Assembly (NCBI RefSeq): GCF_004402015.1 | Contig: NZ_SOPW01000010.1 | Span: 1 to 64,000, forward strand | Reading direction: 5' to 3' | DNA length: 64,000 nucleotides | Origin: Filobacillus milosensis | GTDB taxonomy: Bacteria; Bacillota; Bacilli; Bacillales; Alkalibacillaceae | Shown: positions 41,890 through 50,387 of the stretch, piece after piece | Numbering within the stretch: position 1 is the first letter of the stretch | Layout: each line of letters opens with the position of its first letter | Made by a program: the position numbers and the translations under genes | The notes under the pieces: model-generated | Seen by the model: only the letters and a program-made list of their open reading frames with translations | What the model was told of the DNA's origin: nothing | Database searches by the model: none

Positions 41890-42909
41890 ATGAATGTAAA
41901 AATGGAAAAGCAATCTGAACAAAAAGAAACTACACAACAACTCACGATGGTTCAAGCGGTTAACGATGCGATGAAAACTATGCTTGAACATGATGATACA
42001 ACAATTATACTCGGTGAAGATATCGGTAAAAACGGCGGTGTGTTCCGTGCAACTGAAGGTCTTCAAGAGATTTTTGGTGAAGATCGCGTGGTAGATACAC
42101 CATTATCTGAAGCGGGAATCGTCGGCACATCTGTCGGTCTTGCGGTTAATGGTTTTAAACCGATTGCTGAGATGCAGTTTATGGGCTTTGTTTACCCAGC
42201 CTATGACCAAATCATGACGCACGTTTCACGTATTCGAATGAAAACGATGGGGCACTTTTCAGTTCCAATGGTCATTCGTACACCATATGGAGCAGGCATT
42301 CGCGCGCCGGAAGTCCACTCAGACAGTGCGGAAACACTTTTCACCCATATGCCTGGAATCAAAGTGGTTTGCCCAGCAACGCCATATGACGCTAAGGGGT
42401 TATTAATCGCTGCTATTGAAGACCCGGACCCGGTTTTATTCATGGAACCGATGCGCAGTTACCGAGCACAGCGTGAAGATGTGCCAACAGGTAAGTATTC
42501 CGTTGAAATCGGTAAAGGTGAAAAAGTACAAGAAGGTACAGACGTGACGGTGATCGCTTGGGGTGCAATGTTACCTGTTGCTAAGCAGGCAGCTAAACAA
42601 GCTGAACAGCAAGGAATGAGCTGTGAAGTGCTTGATTTAAAAACACTTTACCCATTAGACCGTGACTTGATCGCCGAATCGGTTCAAAAAACAGGTCGTG
42701 CAGTGATTGTACATGAAGCACATGGAACGGGCGGCCTAGGTAATGACATTATGTCTGTCATTAATGATACATCCTTCTTATACTTAAGAGCGCCAATCGA
42801 ACGTGTAACAGGATTTGATGTTCCGGTTCCGTTCTTTGCATTAGAAGAACATTACATGCCAACGCCTAAGCGTGTTTTACAAAGTATCGAAAAAGCGGTG
42901 CATTTCTAA
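41890..42909 (+). CDS. 2-oxoacid dehydrogenase E1 component, beta subunit
   Basis: A 339-residue transketolase-type subunit. LGEDIGKNGGVFRATEGL, TPLSEAGIVGTSVGLA, EMQFMGFVYPAYDQI and RTPYGAGIRAPEVHSDS are the standard E1-beta landmarks; the C-terminal domain has VTVIAWGAMLP and EAHGTGGLG. It completes E1 with the alpha subunit, beginning three bases after its stop. GGGAGGGAATAAGGC precedes the ATG. Confidence 0.88.
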   Translation: MNVKMEKQSEQKETTQQLTMVQAVNDAMKTMLEHDDTTIILGEDIGKNGGVFRATEGLQEIFGEDRVVDTPLSEAGIVGTSVGLAVNGFKPIAEMQFMGFVYPAYDQIMTHVSRIRMKTMGHFSVPMVIRTPYGAGIRAPEVHSDSAETLFTHMPGIKVVCPATPYDAKGLLIAAIEDPDPVLFMEPMRSYRAQREDVPTGKYSVEIGKGEKVQEGTDVTVIAWGAMLPVAKQAAKQAEQQGMSCEVLDLKTLYPLDRDLIAESVQKTGRAVIVHEAHGTGGLGNDIMSVINDTSFLYLRAPIERVTGFDVPVPFFALEEHYMPTPKRVLQSIEKAVHF

Positions 42910-42921
42910 GGAGGGGAGCCC

Positions 42922-44133
42922 ATGTTAGAAGTCAAACTACACGATATTGGAGAAGGAATGACTGAAGGAGAAATCGTCCACTATCATGTTAAAGAAGGCG
43001 ATACAGTTAAAACTGACCAGCCCTTAGTCGAAGTACAAACCGATAAAATGGTTGCTGAACTCCCATCACCTGGAACAGGAACCATTAAAGAAATTATCGT
43101 TCCTGTTGGAGAAACGGTGCAAGTTGGAACGACCCTTTTATATATTGAAGGGGAAGGGGCGAATCAAACGTCAGAACCTGAACCAAAAGAAAATCGCAAA
43201 CCGGCTAAAGCCAATAATCAACCTATGCAGCCAAAACGCATGCAAACAACACTTAATCGAGTGTTAGCTACACCTTATACTAGAAAAATTGCCCGTGATA
43301 ACGGAATTGATATCGAAGAAGTTCAACCGTCAGATCCATCTGGACGCGTGACTGAAGAAGATGTTTATCAATTTATCAATGGTAACCAAACACCAAAAGC
43401 TGAACCCGCGACTGAATCGAAATCAATAGCAAAACCAACTCAGCCAGATGAAATTCCGTTCCGTGGCATTAGGAAAAAAATCGCACAAAAAATGACGAAA
43501 TCAATCAACACCATACCTCATGTGACACACTTTGATGAAATAAATATGACGCGATTAGTCGAGCTTCGTGAGGAACTAAAAGCCTCAGGAGTATCGGTCT
43601 CAGTCCCTGCCTACCTAGTTAAAGCACTTACAATCGCGTTAAAAGACTTCCCAGTATTCAACGCTGAACTCGATGAAGAAAATGAAAAAATTATATTGAA
43701 AAAAGACTACCATATCGGAATGGCATCAGATACAGAAGACGGCTTAATAGTCCCTGTTGTACATCATGCCGACCAAAAATCGATTCAACAGATTCATAGT
43801 GAGATTAAAGAGCTAACGCATAAAGCAAAAGAAGGAAAGCTGGAACACGCTGACTTACAAAATAGTACGTTTACAGTCAGTAATGTTGGGCCTCTTGGTA
43901 GTACAGGTGCGACACCAATTATTAATTATCCAGAAACAGCTTTAATCGCTTTCCATAAAACCAAGAAAGTACCGATCGTTACAGATGATAACGAGATTGT
44001 TATTGGCCATATGATGAATCTATCGATGTCCTTTGATCACCGTGTGGCAGACGGAGCAACGGCTGTAGCCTTTACGAATCGATTAGCTGGTTTAATCGAA
44101 CATCCGAACAAACTCATGCTGGAGATGATATAA
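42922..44133 (+). CDS. 2-oxoacid dehydrogenase E2, dihydrolipoamide acyltransferase
   Basis: A 403-residue core subunit. One lipoyl domain with Lys42 (QTDKMVAE) lies at residues 1-80; a Pro/Gln/Lys linker follows; the E3/E1-binding domain is at about 113-150 (LATPYTRKIARDNGIDI then GRVTEEDV); the catalytic domain ends with His373 and Asp377 (SFDHRVADG). It moves the acyl group from lipoate to CoA, here probably giving phenylacetyl-CoA (inference). GGAGGGG precedes the ATG. Confidence 0.88.
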   Translation: MLEVKLHDIGEGMTEGEIVHYHVKEGDTVKTDQPLVEVQTDKMVAELPSPGTGTIKEIIVPVGETVQVGTTLLYIEGEGANQTSEPEPKENRKPAKANNQPMQPKRMQTTLNRVLATPYTRKIARDNGIDIEEVQPSDPSGRVTEEDVYQFINGNQTPKAEPATESKSIAKPTQPDEIPFRGIRKKIAQKMTKSINTIPHVTHFDEINMTRLVELREELKASGVSVSVPAYLVKALTIALKDFPVFNAELDEENEKIILKKDYHIGMASDTEDGLIVPVVHHADQKSIQQIHSEIKELTHKAKEGKLEHADLQNSTFTVSNVGPLGSTGATPIINYPETALIAFHKTKKVPIVTDDNEIVIGHMMNLSMSFDHRVADGATAVAFTNRLAGLIEHPNKLMLEMI

Positions 44134-45576
44134 ATGGTTGTTGGAGAAATCACAGAAGAACGCGATCTCATTGTAGTCGGCGGTGGGCCAGGTGGTTATA
44201 CAGCAGCCATCCGTGCTGCCCAGCTAGGTCTTCAAGTGACACTCGTTGAGGAAACGGATCTAGGTGGAATATGTCTGAATCGCGGCTGTATCCCTTCTAA
44301 AGTATGGACACATACAGGTAAAAAAATATCTGAAGTGCCCCAAATGCAAGAGATGGGTATAGGGGTTAATGAACCCGAGTTAGATTTAGACAAACTACTA
44401 ACCTATAAAAATAAAATAACTGAACAGCTTCAAAAAGGCGTTCAATCACTTTGCCAGGGAAATAAAATTGAAGTGCTAAAAGGTAAGGCAACCTTTACGG
44501 CAGAAGACCGTATTGGAGTGGAATATGGTCATCAATTCGATACGTATATCTTTAAACATGCGATTATTGCAACGGGAAGTACAGCAGCTTTACCAAAAGA
44601 ATTTCCGAAAGCACGTCAACGAATATTGTTATCACATGAATTATTCGATCTAACTGAAATCCCAAACCATCTTTTAATTTATGGCAATGATTATATAGCT
44701 TTTGAAATGGCGTCAGCTTACCAATCGTTTGGGTCAAAAGTGACGCTCATCCAAACAGGCGAACTTTCGTTAGACCAATCGATAGAAAAAGAGCTCAAGC
44801 GCACATTTAAAAAGAAAAAGATCAAAATCATTCAACAGGATTCGCTTCAATCCATTGAAGAAACGGATGAAGGGGTCACGGTCAAACTAACGGATCATAA
44901 AGGAAAAGAGCAGACCATTGAGGGTTCACACCTATATACAAGTGGTCATCAACAGCCTAACGTTCAATCACTCGGAATTAACCGTTTTGGCGTTGATCAA
45001 ACAGAGGATGGCCATATCATTGTGGACCATACGATGAAATCTTCAGTACCTACTATTTACGCCATTGGCGATGTCACAGAAGGTCCATCACTTGCGGTTA
45101 AAGCGATAAAACAAGGGAAGGTCGCTGCAGAAGCCATAGCAGGTGAAAATGTCGAGGCAGACCTTACGTTTTTACCAACGATTATGCATACGAATCCACC
45201 TGTCGCATCAGTTGGATTAACTGAGCAAGAAGCGGAAGAAAACAACTTAGACTACTTAGTCGGGCAGTTCAATCTAAATGCCAATGGCTATGCAAAAGTC
45301 ACTGGAAAGACAGATGGCAACATAAAGGTAATTAGTGATGCAAAAACCGAGATTATTCTTGGTATCCATATGATTGGAGAAGGTGCTATAGAATTATCAA
45401 GTACCTTCGTACAACTTCTTGAAATGGCAGCAAAAGTAGAAGACATAAGGTTTCCATTGTTTGCACACCCAAGTACGAATGAAAGCTTACTTGAAGCAGT
45501 TGAAGCTCTTTCAGGTCAAGCTATTCATAATCCACCTAAGAAACAACCGGATAAAATTAAAGAAAGGAGTTTTTAA
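44134..45576 (+). CDS. Dihydrolipoamide dehydrogenase (E3)
   Basis: A 480-residue flavoprotein that reoxidises the lipoyl group with NAD. FAD loop VVGGGPGGYTAAIRAAQ (about 14-30), redox disulfide Cys47-Cys52 (GGICLNRGC), and the C-terminal His/Glu of AHPSTNESLLEAVE. The second nucleotide loop is odd: it reads IYGNDYIAFEMASAY where most E3 have GGGxxGxE, so NAD binding may be altered. The ATG follows the E2 TAA with no gap and GGAG lies in E2. A dedicated E3 fits a specialised complex. Confidence 0.85.
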   Translation: MVVGEITEERDLIVVGGGPGGYTAAIRAAQLGLQVTLVEETDLGGICLNRGCIPSKVWTHTGKKISEVPQMQEMGIGVNEPELDLDKLLTYKNKITEQLQKGVQSLCQGNKIEVLKGKATFTAEDRIGVEYGHQFDTYIFKHAIIATGSTAALPKEFPKARQRILLSHELFDLTEIPNHLLIYGNDYIAFEMASAYQSFGSKVTLIQTGELSLDQSIEKELKRTFKKKKIKIIQQDSLQSIEETDEGVTVKLTDHKGKEQTIEGSHLYTSGHQQPNVQSLGINRFGVDQTEDGHIIVDHTMKSSVPTIYAIGDVTEGPSLAVKAIKQGKVAAEAIAGENVEADLTFLPTIMHTNPPVASVGLTEQEAEENNLDYLVGQFNLNANGYAKVTGKTDGNIKVISDAKTEIILGIHMIGEGAIELSSTFVQLLEMAAKVEDIRFPLFAHPSTNESLLEAVEALSGQAIHNPPKKQPDKIKERSF

Positions 45577-45630
45577 TTTTAACCGAGGCATTGAATCAAA
45601 AAGGTTCATTAAAAAAGAGGGGGATGTAAA

Positions 45631-46617
45631 ATGAAAAAATGGTTTCAAATGATGGCAGTAGCCGTAATTGGTTTTGGTTTACTAGCTGCATGTGGGGAAG
45701 ACAGTGGTTCAGGCGGAGATGGTGACTCTTACGTTGTTGGTGCAACACAAATCGTTGAGCACCCGTCACTAGACTTAGCTTATGAAGGTTTCAAAGAAGC
45801 TTTATCTGATGCAGGATTAGAAGTTGAGTATGATTATCAAAATGCACAAAACGATCAAAACAATGTTAAAGCCATTTCGGATGGTTTTGTTGCTGATAAT
45901 GTTGACTTAATTTTTGCGAACTCAACACCAAGTGCGCAAGGTGCTTTAAACGCAACTGAGGACATTCCGATTGTTTATACATCGGTAACTGATCCAGTCG
46001 CTGCAGACTTAGTTCCTTCAATGGATGAAGCGGGTGAAAACATTACAGGTGTATCTGACCTTCACCCAGATGCGATTAAAACAACAGTCGAATTTATCGA
46101 CAAATACTTTGAAGGTGCAACAGTTGGTTTAATTTACAATGCAGGTGAAGCAAACTCAGTTGCGCAGATTGACGCAATCAAATCTGCTGTTGAAGGCACA
46201 AGCTTAAGCTTGGAAGAACGTACAGTAGCAAATGCTTCTGAAGTACAACAAGCTGCAACAACGCTTGTAAGTGACATTGATGTGTTCTTTATCGTAACAG
46301 ACAACACAGTAGTAGAAGCTTTAGACAGTGTGGTTGGTGTTGCAAACGATCAAGACATACCAATGATTGTAGGTGAGCCTAACTCACTTAAAAAAGGCGG
46401 TTTTGCAACATTCGGTATTGATTACCACACAATTGGGTATCGTGCAGGTGAAATGGCAGCACAAATTTTAAAAGGTGAAAAAGCGCCAAATGAAATTGCG
46501 CCAGAATATCCACCAGAAATTCAACTATTCATTAACAAAGCTGCTGCTGAAGAGCAGAATGTTGAATGGCATGAAGACTGGGATGAAGACGCTCAATTTG
46601 TAGAAAGTGAAGAATAA
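45631..46617 (+). CDS. trpX: TrpX-type ABC transporter substrate-binding lipoprotein
   Basis: A 328-residue binding protein of the ABC_sub_bind family. Signal peptide with lipobox LAAC (Cys about 21), then VVGATQIVEHPSLDLAYEGF, DLIFANSTPSAQ and a VYTSVTDPVAADLV ligand region. From memory, family members have been crystallised with tryptophan or phenylalanine. It would bind an aromatic amino acid outside the cell. It follows the E3 gene by 54 bases without a terminator, so is probably in the same operon. GAGGGGG precedes the ATG. Confidence 0.8.
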   Translation: MKKWFQMMAVAVIGFGLLAACGEDSGSGGDGDSYVVGATQIVEHPSLDLAYEGFKEALSDAGLEVEYDYQNAQNDQNNVKAISDGFVADNVDLIFANSTPSAQGALNATEDIPIVYTSVTDPVAADLVPSMDEAGENITGVSDLHPDAIKTTVEFIDKYFEGATVGLIYNAGEANSVAQIDAIKSAVEGTSLSLEERTVANASEVQQAATTLVSDIDVFFIVTDNTVVEALDSVVGVANDQDIPMIVGEPNSLKKGGFATFGIDYHTIGYRAGEMAAQILKGEKAPNEIAPEYPPEIQLFINKAAAEEQNVEWHEDWDEDAQFVESEE

Positions 46618-46626
46618 GTATAAGAC

Positions 46627-46652
46627 GTAAAGCAGGCATAGGCCTGCTTTAC
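46627..46652 (+). terminator. Intercistronic hairpin between trpX and trpY
   Basis: GTAAAGCAGGC pairs perfectly with GCCTGCTTTAC over four bases, without a U run. It probably stabilises or limits the transcript so the binding protein is made in excess, as with the hairpin after glnH. Confidence 0.6.
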
Positions 46653-46679
46653 TGATTACATAACGAGAGGGAGGACGTC

Positions 46680-47663
46680 ATGCTAATATCATTGTTCGGT
46701 GCATTTGAATCAGGAGTCATCTACGCCATTATGGCTTTAGGAGTTTACCTATCCTTCCGAGTATTAGATTTCCCCGACTTAACTGTAGACGGAAGTTTCG
46801 TAACAGGTGCTGGTATTACCGGTATGTTGATAGTAAACGGGATGTCACCCATCATGGCAACTCTAATTGGGGCATTTGCCGGTTTCATCGCAGGTTGTAT
46901 TACAGGAATTCTTCACACAAAAGGGAGAATTAATGCATTACTTTCAGGGATTCTCATGATGATTGCCTTGTATTCAATTAATATTAGATTCATGGGACAG
47001 CCCACAGTATCAATGCTTAATGAAACAACATTGTTTAGCCAAATTGAATCGTTCTGGTCATCTGGAATTGATTCTGTATTGAATAGTATGTTCATCGGTG
47101 CAGAGCGCGTCCCAACCACTTGGGCAATTTTTATCATAATGGGTATTGTCACGATTGCGATTAAGTTTTTACTCGATTTTTTCTTAAAAACAGAGATCGG
47201 GTTAGCGATTCGCGCAACAGGTGATAACCAAAAAATGATTCGAAGTCTGTCTGCCAATACGAACTTTTTAATTATCATTGGAATCGGATTATCCAACGGC
47301 TTAGTTGCATTATCAGGTGCATTAGTTGCTCAGCATGGTGGATTCGCAAACCTTAACATGGGTATCGGTATGATCGTAATCGGTTTAGCATCAGTTATTA
47401 TTGGTGAAGCACTTTTTGGTAAAAAGACGATCGCAAGAGTTACCCTTGCCGTAATTGGAGGAGCAATTATTTACCGAGTGGTAATCACCCTAGCATTAAG
47501 AGTCGACTTCCTAGAACCAAGTGACTTGAAGCTTATCACTGCGGTATTAGTTATCGCCGCACTTGTTACTCCAAAAGCTTTACAAGCTAGACGTGAGAAA
47601 AAGCGTCGACTAGCGAAACGTGCAGCACTCATGAATCAGAGAGGGAGTGAGGCCAGTGCTTAA
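46680..47663 (+). CDS. trpY: TrpY-type ABC transporter permease
   Basis: A 327-residue membrane protein with about eight to nine helices of the branched-chain (BPD_transp_2) type: GVIYAIMALGVYLSFRVLDF at the start with DFPDLTVDGSF, LHTKGRINALLSGI, and GLAIRATGDNQKMIRSL, the ATPase-contact loop. It forms the channel for TrpX and TrpZ. GGGAGGACGTC precedes the ATG; it overlaps trpZ by eight bases. Confidence 0.85.
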   Translation: MLISLFGAFESGVIYAIMALGVYLSFRVLDFPDLTVDGSFVTGAGITGMLIVNGMSPIMATLIGAFAGFIAGCITGILHTKGRINALLSGILMMIALYSINIRFMGQPTVSMLNETTLFSQIESFWSSGIDSVLNSMFIGAERVPTTWAIFIIMGIVTIAIKFLLDFFLKTEIGLAIRATGDNQKMIRSLSANTNFLIIIGIGLSNGLVALSGALVAQHGGFANLNMGIGMIVIGLASVIIGEALFGKKTIARVTLAVIGGAIIYRVVITLALRVDFLEPSDLKLITAVLVIAALVTPKALQARREKKRRLAKRAALMNQRGSEASA

Positions 47664-48450
47664 AATACATGACGTATCTTTAACATTTAATGAAGACACA
47701 CCTGATGAAAAAAAAGCACTACAAGGTATAAACTTGGAACTTAAAAAAGGTGAATTTGTTACGGTCATTGGAAGTAACGGTGCTGGTAAATCAACACTCA
47801 TGAACGTTATTTCAGGTAGCTTAATTCCTGATGTGGGCGATGTGTTAATCGATGATAAAAATGTTGTTCACCTTCCTGAATATAAACGTTCTAAAATGAT
47901 TGGACGCGTATTCCAAGACCCAATGGCCGGTACAGCACCATCCATGACAATTGAAGAAAACCTGGCCATGGCTTATGCCCGAGATAAAAAGCGCCGACTC
48001 GTTCCAGGGGTTAACAAAAAACGAAAAGACTACTTTCGTGAATATCTTGAAACACTCAACCTAGGATTAGAAGATCGCTTGAATGCTAAAGTTGGCTTAT
48101 TATCTGGCGGTGAGCGACAAGCCTTATCATTGTTGATGGCAACTTTCACTGAGCCTAATATTCTTTTGTTAGATGAACATACAGCTGCACTAGATCCGTC
48201 TCGAGCTGAATTAATAACGAAAATCACAGCTGATGTCGTATCCAAGTTTGATCTAACCACACTAATGGTAACCCACAACATGCAGCAGGCCTTAGACTTA
48301 GGAAACCGTCTGTTCATGATGGATAAAGGCCAAATTATTTTTGATATTAAAGGCGAAGAAAAACAAAACCTAACAATTAAAGATCTACTGGATGAATTCC
48401 AGCGTATTCGCGGAAAACAAATTGAAAGCGATAAAGCGGTATTAGGGTAG
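47656..48450 (+). CDS. trpZ: TrpZ-type ABC transporter ATP-binding protein
   Basis: A 264-residue ATPase: Walker A GSNGAGKST (about 38-46), Q-loop GRVFQDPMAGTA, signature LSGGERQALSLLMA, Walker B ILLLDEHTAALDP (His after Glu, usual for this family) and switch VTHNMQQAL. The GTG at 47656 lies eight bases after GAGGGAG; the GTG at 47647 lies in that site. Last gene of the apparent nine-gene operon starting at 39235. Confidence 0.85.
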   Translation: MLKIHDVSLTFNEDTPDEKKALQGINLELKKGEFVTVIGSNGAGKSTLMNVISGSLIPDVGDVLIDDKNVVHLPEYKRSKMIGRVFQDPMAGTAPSMTIEENLAMAYARDKKRRLVPGVNKKRKDYFREYLETLNLGLEDRLNAKVGLLSGGERQALSLLMATFTEPNILLLDEHTAALDPSRAELITKITADVVSKFDLTTLMVTHNMQQALDLGNRLFMMDKGQIIFDIKGEEKQNLTIKDLLDEFQRIRGKQIESDKAVLG

Positions 48451-48454
48451 AATG

Positions 48455-48484
48455 AAAAATCACGTGATGATCACGTGATTTTTT
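48455..48484 (+). terminator. Intrinsic terminator of the phenylalanine operon
   Basis: AAAAATCACGTGA pairs perfectly with TCACGTGATTTTT over three bases, then TCTTTATTTTTT. Confidence 0.9.
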
Positions 48485-48534
48485 CTTTATTTTTTATAGT
48501 AAGTGGCAATTAAGAAGCGCAACCCCCTTATTAA

Positions 48535-48660
48535 CCGGACAAATTATATGCCATTCCGGAGCTTTTTTTGATGCATCCAGACAAAGTTTTGTCGAAAATT
48601 CTTAAATGTTACATTTTTCCGGAGGATTCAATCGATTTTCCGGACATTTCAAACTTTAAT
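48535..48660. repeat. Phased word array, word CCGGA, exact 21-bp pitch
   Basis: CCGGAC, CCGGAG, CCAGAC, CCGGAG and CCGGAC begin at 48535, 48556, 48577, 48619 and 48640: intervals 21, 21, 42, 21. The missing site at 48598 is degenerate. The filler is AT-rich and unrelated between units. It lies after the operon terminator and before a broken membrane-protein gene. Confidence 0.75.
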
Positions 48661-48750
48661 TAGAGATTCACTTCTTAAAAATAAAGACACAATAATTAGA
48701 AAATTATGTTAAAATCGGTATAAATATCATAGTTGTTAAGAGGTGTTTGG

Positions 48751-49166
48751 ATGATTAAGCGAAAATTATATACATTTTTTATCACCAGTCCTTTAACAGC
48801 AATGATTCTTACGGTATTAACGATGATACTCTATCCATTTGGGCCGCTTATGTTGGTAGAAGTAATTAAGATGTTTATGTTCACTCTCTTAATTGCTGCG
48901 CCAGTCATATTTGTAGTGGGGATACTTATTTCTATACTTTCTGATTTAATCACTATGCTAATAAGCAGCGGTATTAGAAGTATAGTCGCATTTTCCATTC
49001 ACGTTAGTATAGGGTTTTAATTAGCGTGAGTTTCGATCCTGTATTAAATGCCCCTATTTATTATTGGGCACCATTAATCGCTTCATTTATTTTCTGGCTA
49101 GTTGATGAAATTTTAAGAAGAAAAATGAAAACTAAAATTATAGTACCTGTGCATTATCAGATGTGA
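48751..49166 (+). pseudogene. Membrane protein gene with a frameshift near 49011
   Basis: The first frame (ATG at 48751 after AAGAGGTG) encodes about 89 residues with two to three membrane helices and stops at 49018-49020. From about 49011 the -1 frame continues at once with SFDPVLNAPIYYWAPL then IASFIFWLVDEILRRKMK and stops at 49164-49166, clearly the missing C-terminus. The break lies at a GGGTTTT run. A one-base change restores a product of about 138 residues. Family unknown; a sequencing error cannot be excluded. Confidence 0.6.
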
Positions 49167-49183
49167 GTTTTGAGGTGAAAATA

Positions 49184-49606
49184 TTGTCTATTAAAGGTCT
49201 CAACCATTTTTTGTTCTCAGTATCAGACTTAGAACAATCTATAGAATTTTACAGAAACGTGTTTGATGCCAAGTTATTAGTTAAAGGCAGAACGACCGCA
49301 TATTTCGATTTAAATGGTATGTGGTTGGCGCTGAACGAAGAAAAAGACATACCCCGTAATGAGATCAACCAATCGTACACACATATTGCTTTTTCTATTG
49401 AGGAAGCAGATTATGATGTGATGTACGATAAGTTAAAAGAATTGAATGTACATATATTATCTGGCCGCACCAGGGATGAAAGAGATAAGAAGTCGATTTA
49501 TTTCACTGATCCAGATGGCCATAAATTTGAGTTTCATACAGGAACGTTACAAGACCGATTAAATTACTATAAAGAAGAAAAAAGCCATATGGAGTTTTTT
49601 GAGTAA
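49184..49606 (+). CDS. fosB: FosB, fosfomycin bacillithiol transferase
   Basis: A 140-residue VOC-fold metalloenzyme that opens the fosfomycin epoxide with bacillithiol (or cysteine), giving resistance. Metal ligands are His8 (GLNHF), the His in SYTHIAF and the Glu in [30 protein letters not shown]-type sequence and [21 protein letters not shown] are close to Bacillus FosB. The start is TTG after GAGGTG, giving the expected MSIKGLNHF; a longer GTG start at 49163 overlaps the previous frame. Confidence 0.93.
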   Translation: MSIKGLNHFLFSVSDLEQSIEFYRNVFDAKLLVKGRTTAYFDLNGMWLALNEEKDIPRNEINQSYTHIAFSIEEADYDVMYDKLKELNVHILSGRTRDERDKKSIYFTDPDGHKFEFHTGTLQDRLNYYKEEKSHMEFFE

Positions 49607-49658
49607 ATTTAGAATCTTTTTATTGAAGGTTTTCGTCTATTTGTTAGGGGCTGATTTC

Positions 49659-50375
49659 TTGAAATTGCAAAAAATCATTATATTATTAATTAGTTTAATA
49701 ACTGTTGTTGGTTGCACGAATCAAACTGTGGATACAATCGAAGACAATCAACCGACCCTTAACCAAGAAACAATACTAGGTGATATTAATAAGGAAATTG
49801 AGTGGCGAGAAGACCTAAGGCTAGTAAAACAAAAAGAAATATGTGAACAAAAGCAGACCCATTGCTTTGAAGATAGACGAGGCTTCTTAATAGAAACGCA
49901 GTTAAATGATCAGCAAGATACCTTTTTTAACTTAATAAAGGAATATGAATTGCCTGAAAAAGGGTCATATGAAAAAGAAGGATATTCTAAACATGTCTTT
50001 TATGAAAATGGCTACGCATTCTATAAAGATACAAAGATGCTATATGCTGCTCCAAACCATGATATAAATTCAGGTAATCCAACAGAAGACCAATATTTAG
50101 GGATTGTTATGATGTGGATTGAATTATACGGAAGTAATAGCCCAACGGAATTAGAAAACAATGAAAATGTTTTATCGATAATAAATGGATTACAAAATAT
50201 CAGAGAGTATGCACAAAATGAAGAGGTTATCTCCTGGGTTGATAACAGTACATCCATTCTTCAAAGTTTGAAAGATAATGATCAGACAAGTGAGGAAGAT
50301 TATCTCCAAGCATGGAAAGAGTTAAGTCTTCTTTCAAATGTCGTTAGAGTTTATAGGTATGAGCTAGGAAATTAA
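49659..50375 (+). CDS. Lipoprotein, unknown
   Basis: A 238-residue protein with a lipoprotein signal ending VVGC (Cys about 19). The mature part is polar and mostly helical, without a recognised domain. The TTG start has AGGGG eight bases before it; a longer frame begins inside fosB. It sits six to twelve bases upstream of another anchored protein, so the two may act together. Confidence 0.6.
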   Translation: MKLQKIIILLISLITVVGCTNQTVDTIEDNQPTLNQETILGDINKEIEWREDLRLVKQKEICEQKQTHCFEDRRGFLIETQLNDQQDTFFNLIKEYELPEKGSYEKEGYSKHVFYENGYAFYKDTKMLYAAPNHDINSGNPTEDQYLGIVMMWIELYGSNSPTELENNENVLSIINGLQNIREYAQNEEVISWVDNSTSILQSLKDNDQTSEEDYLQAWKELSLLSNVVRVYRYELGN

Positions 50376-50387
50376 GGAGATTTGTTT

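Noticed and set aside
49005-49022. Programmed -1 frameshift in the membrane-protein gene
   Set aside because: The zero-frame codons ATA GGG TTT do not form a standard X XXY YYZ slippery site and no downstream stem is evident.
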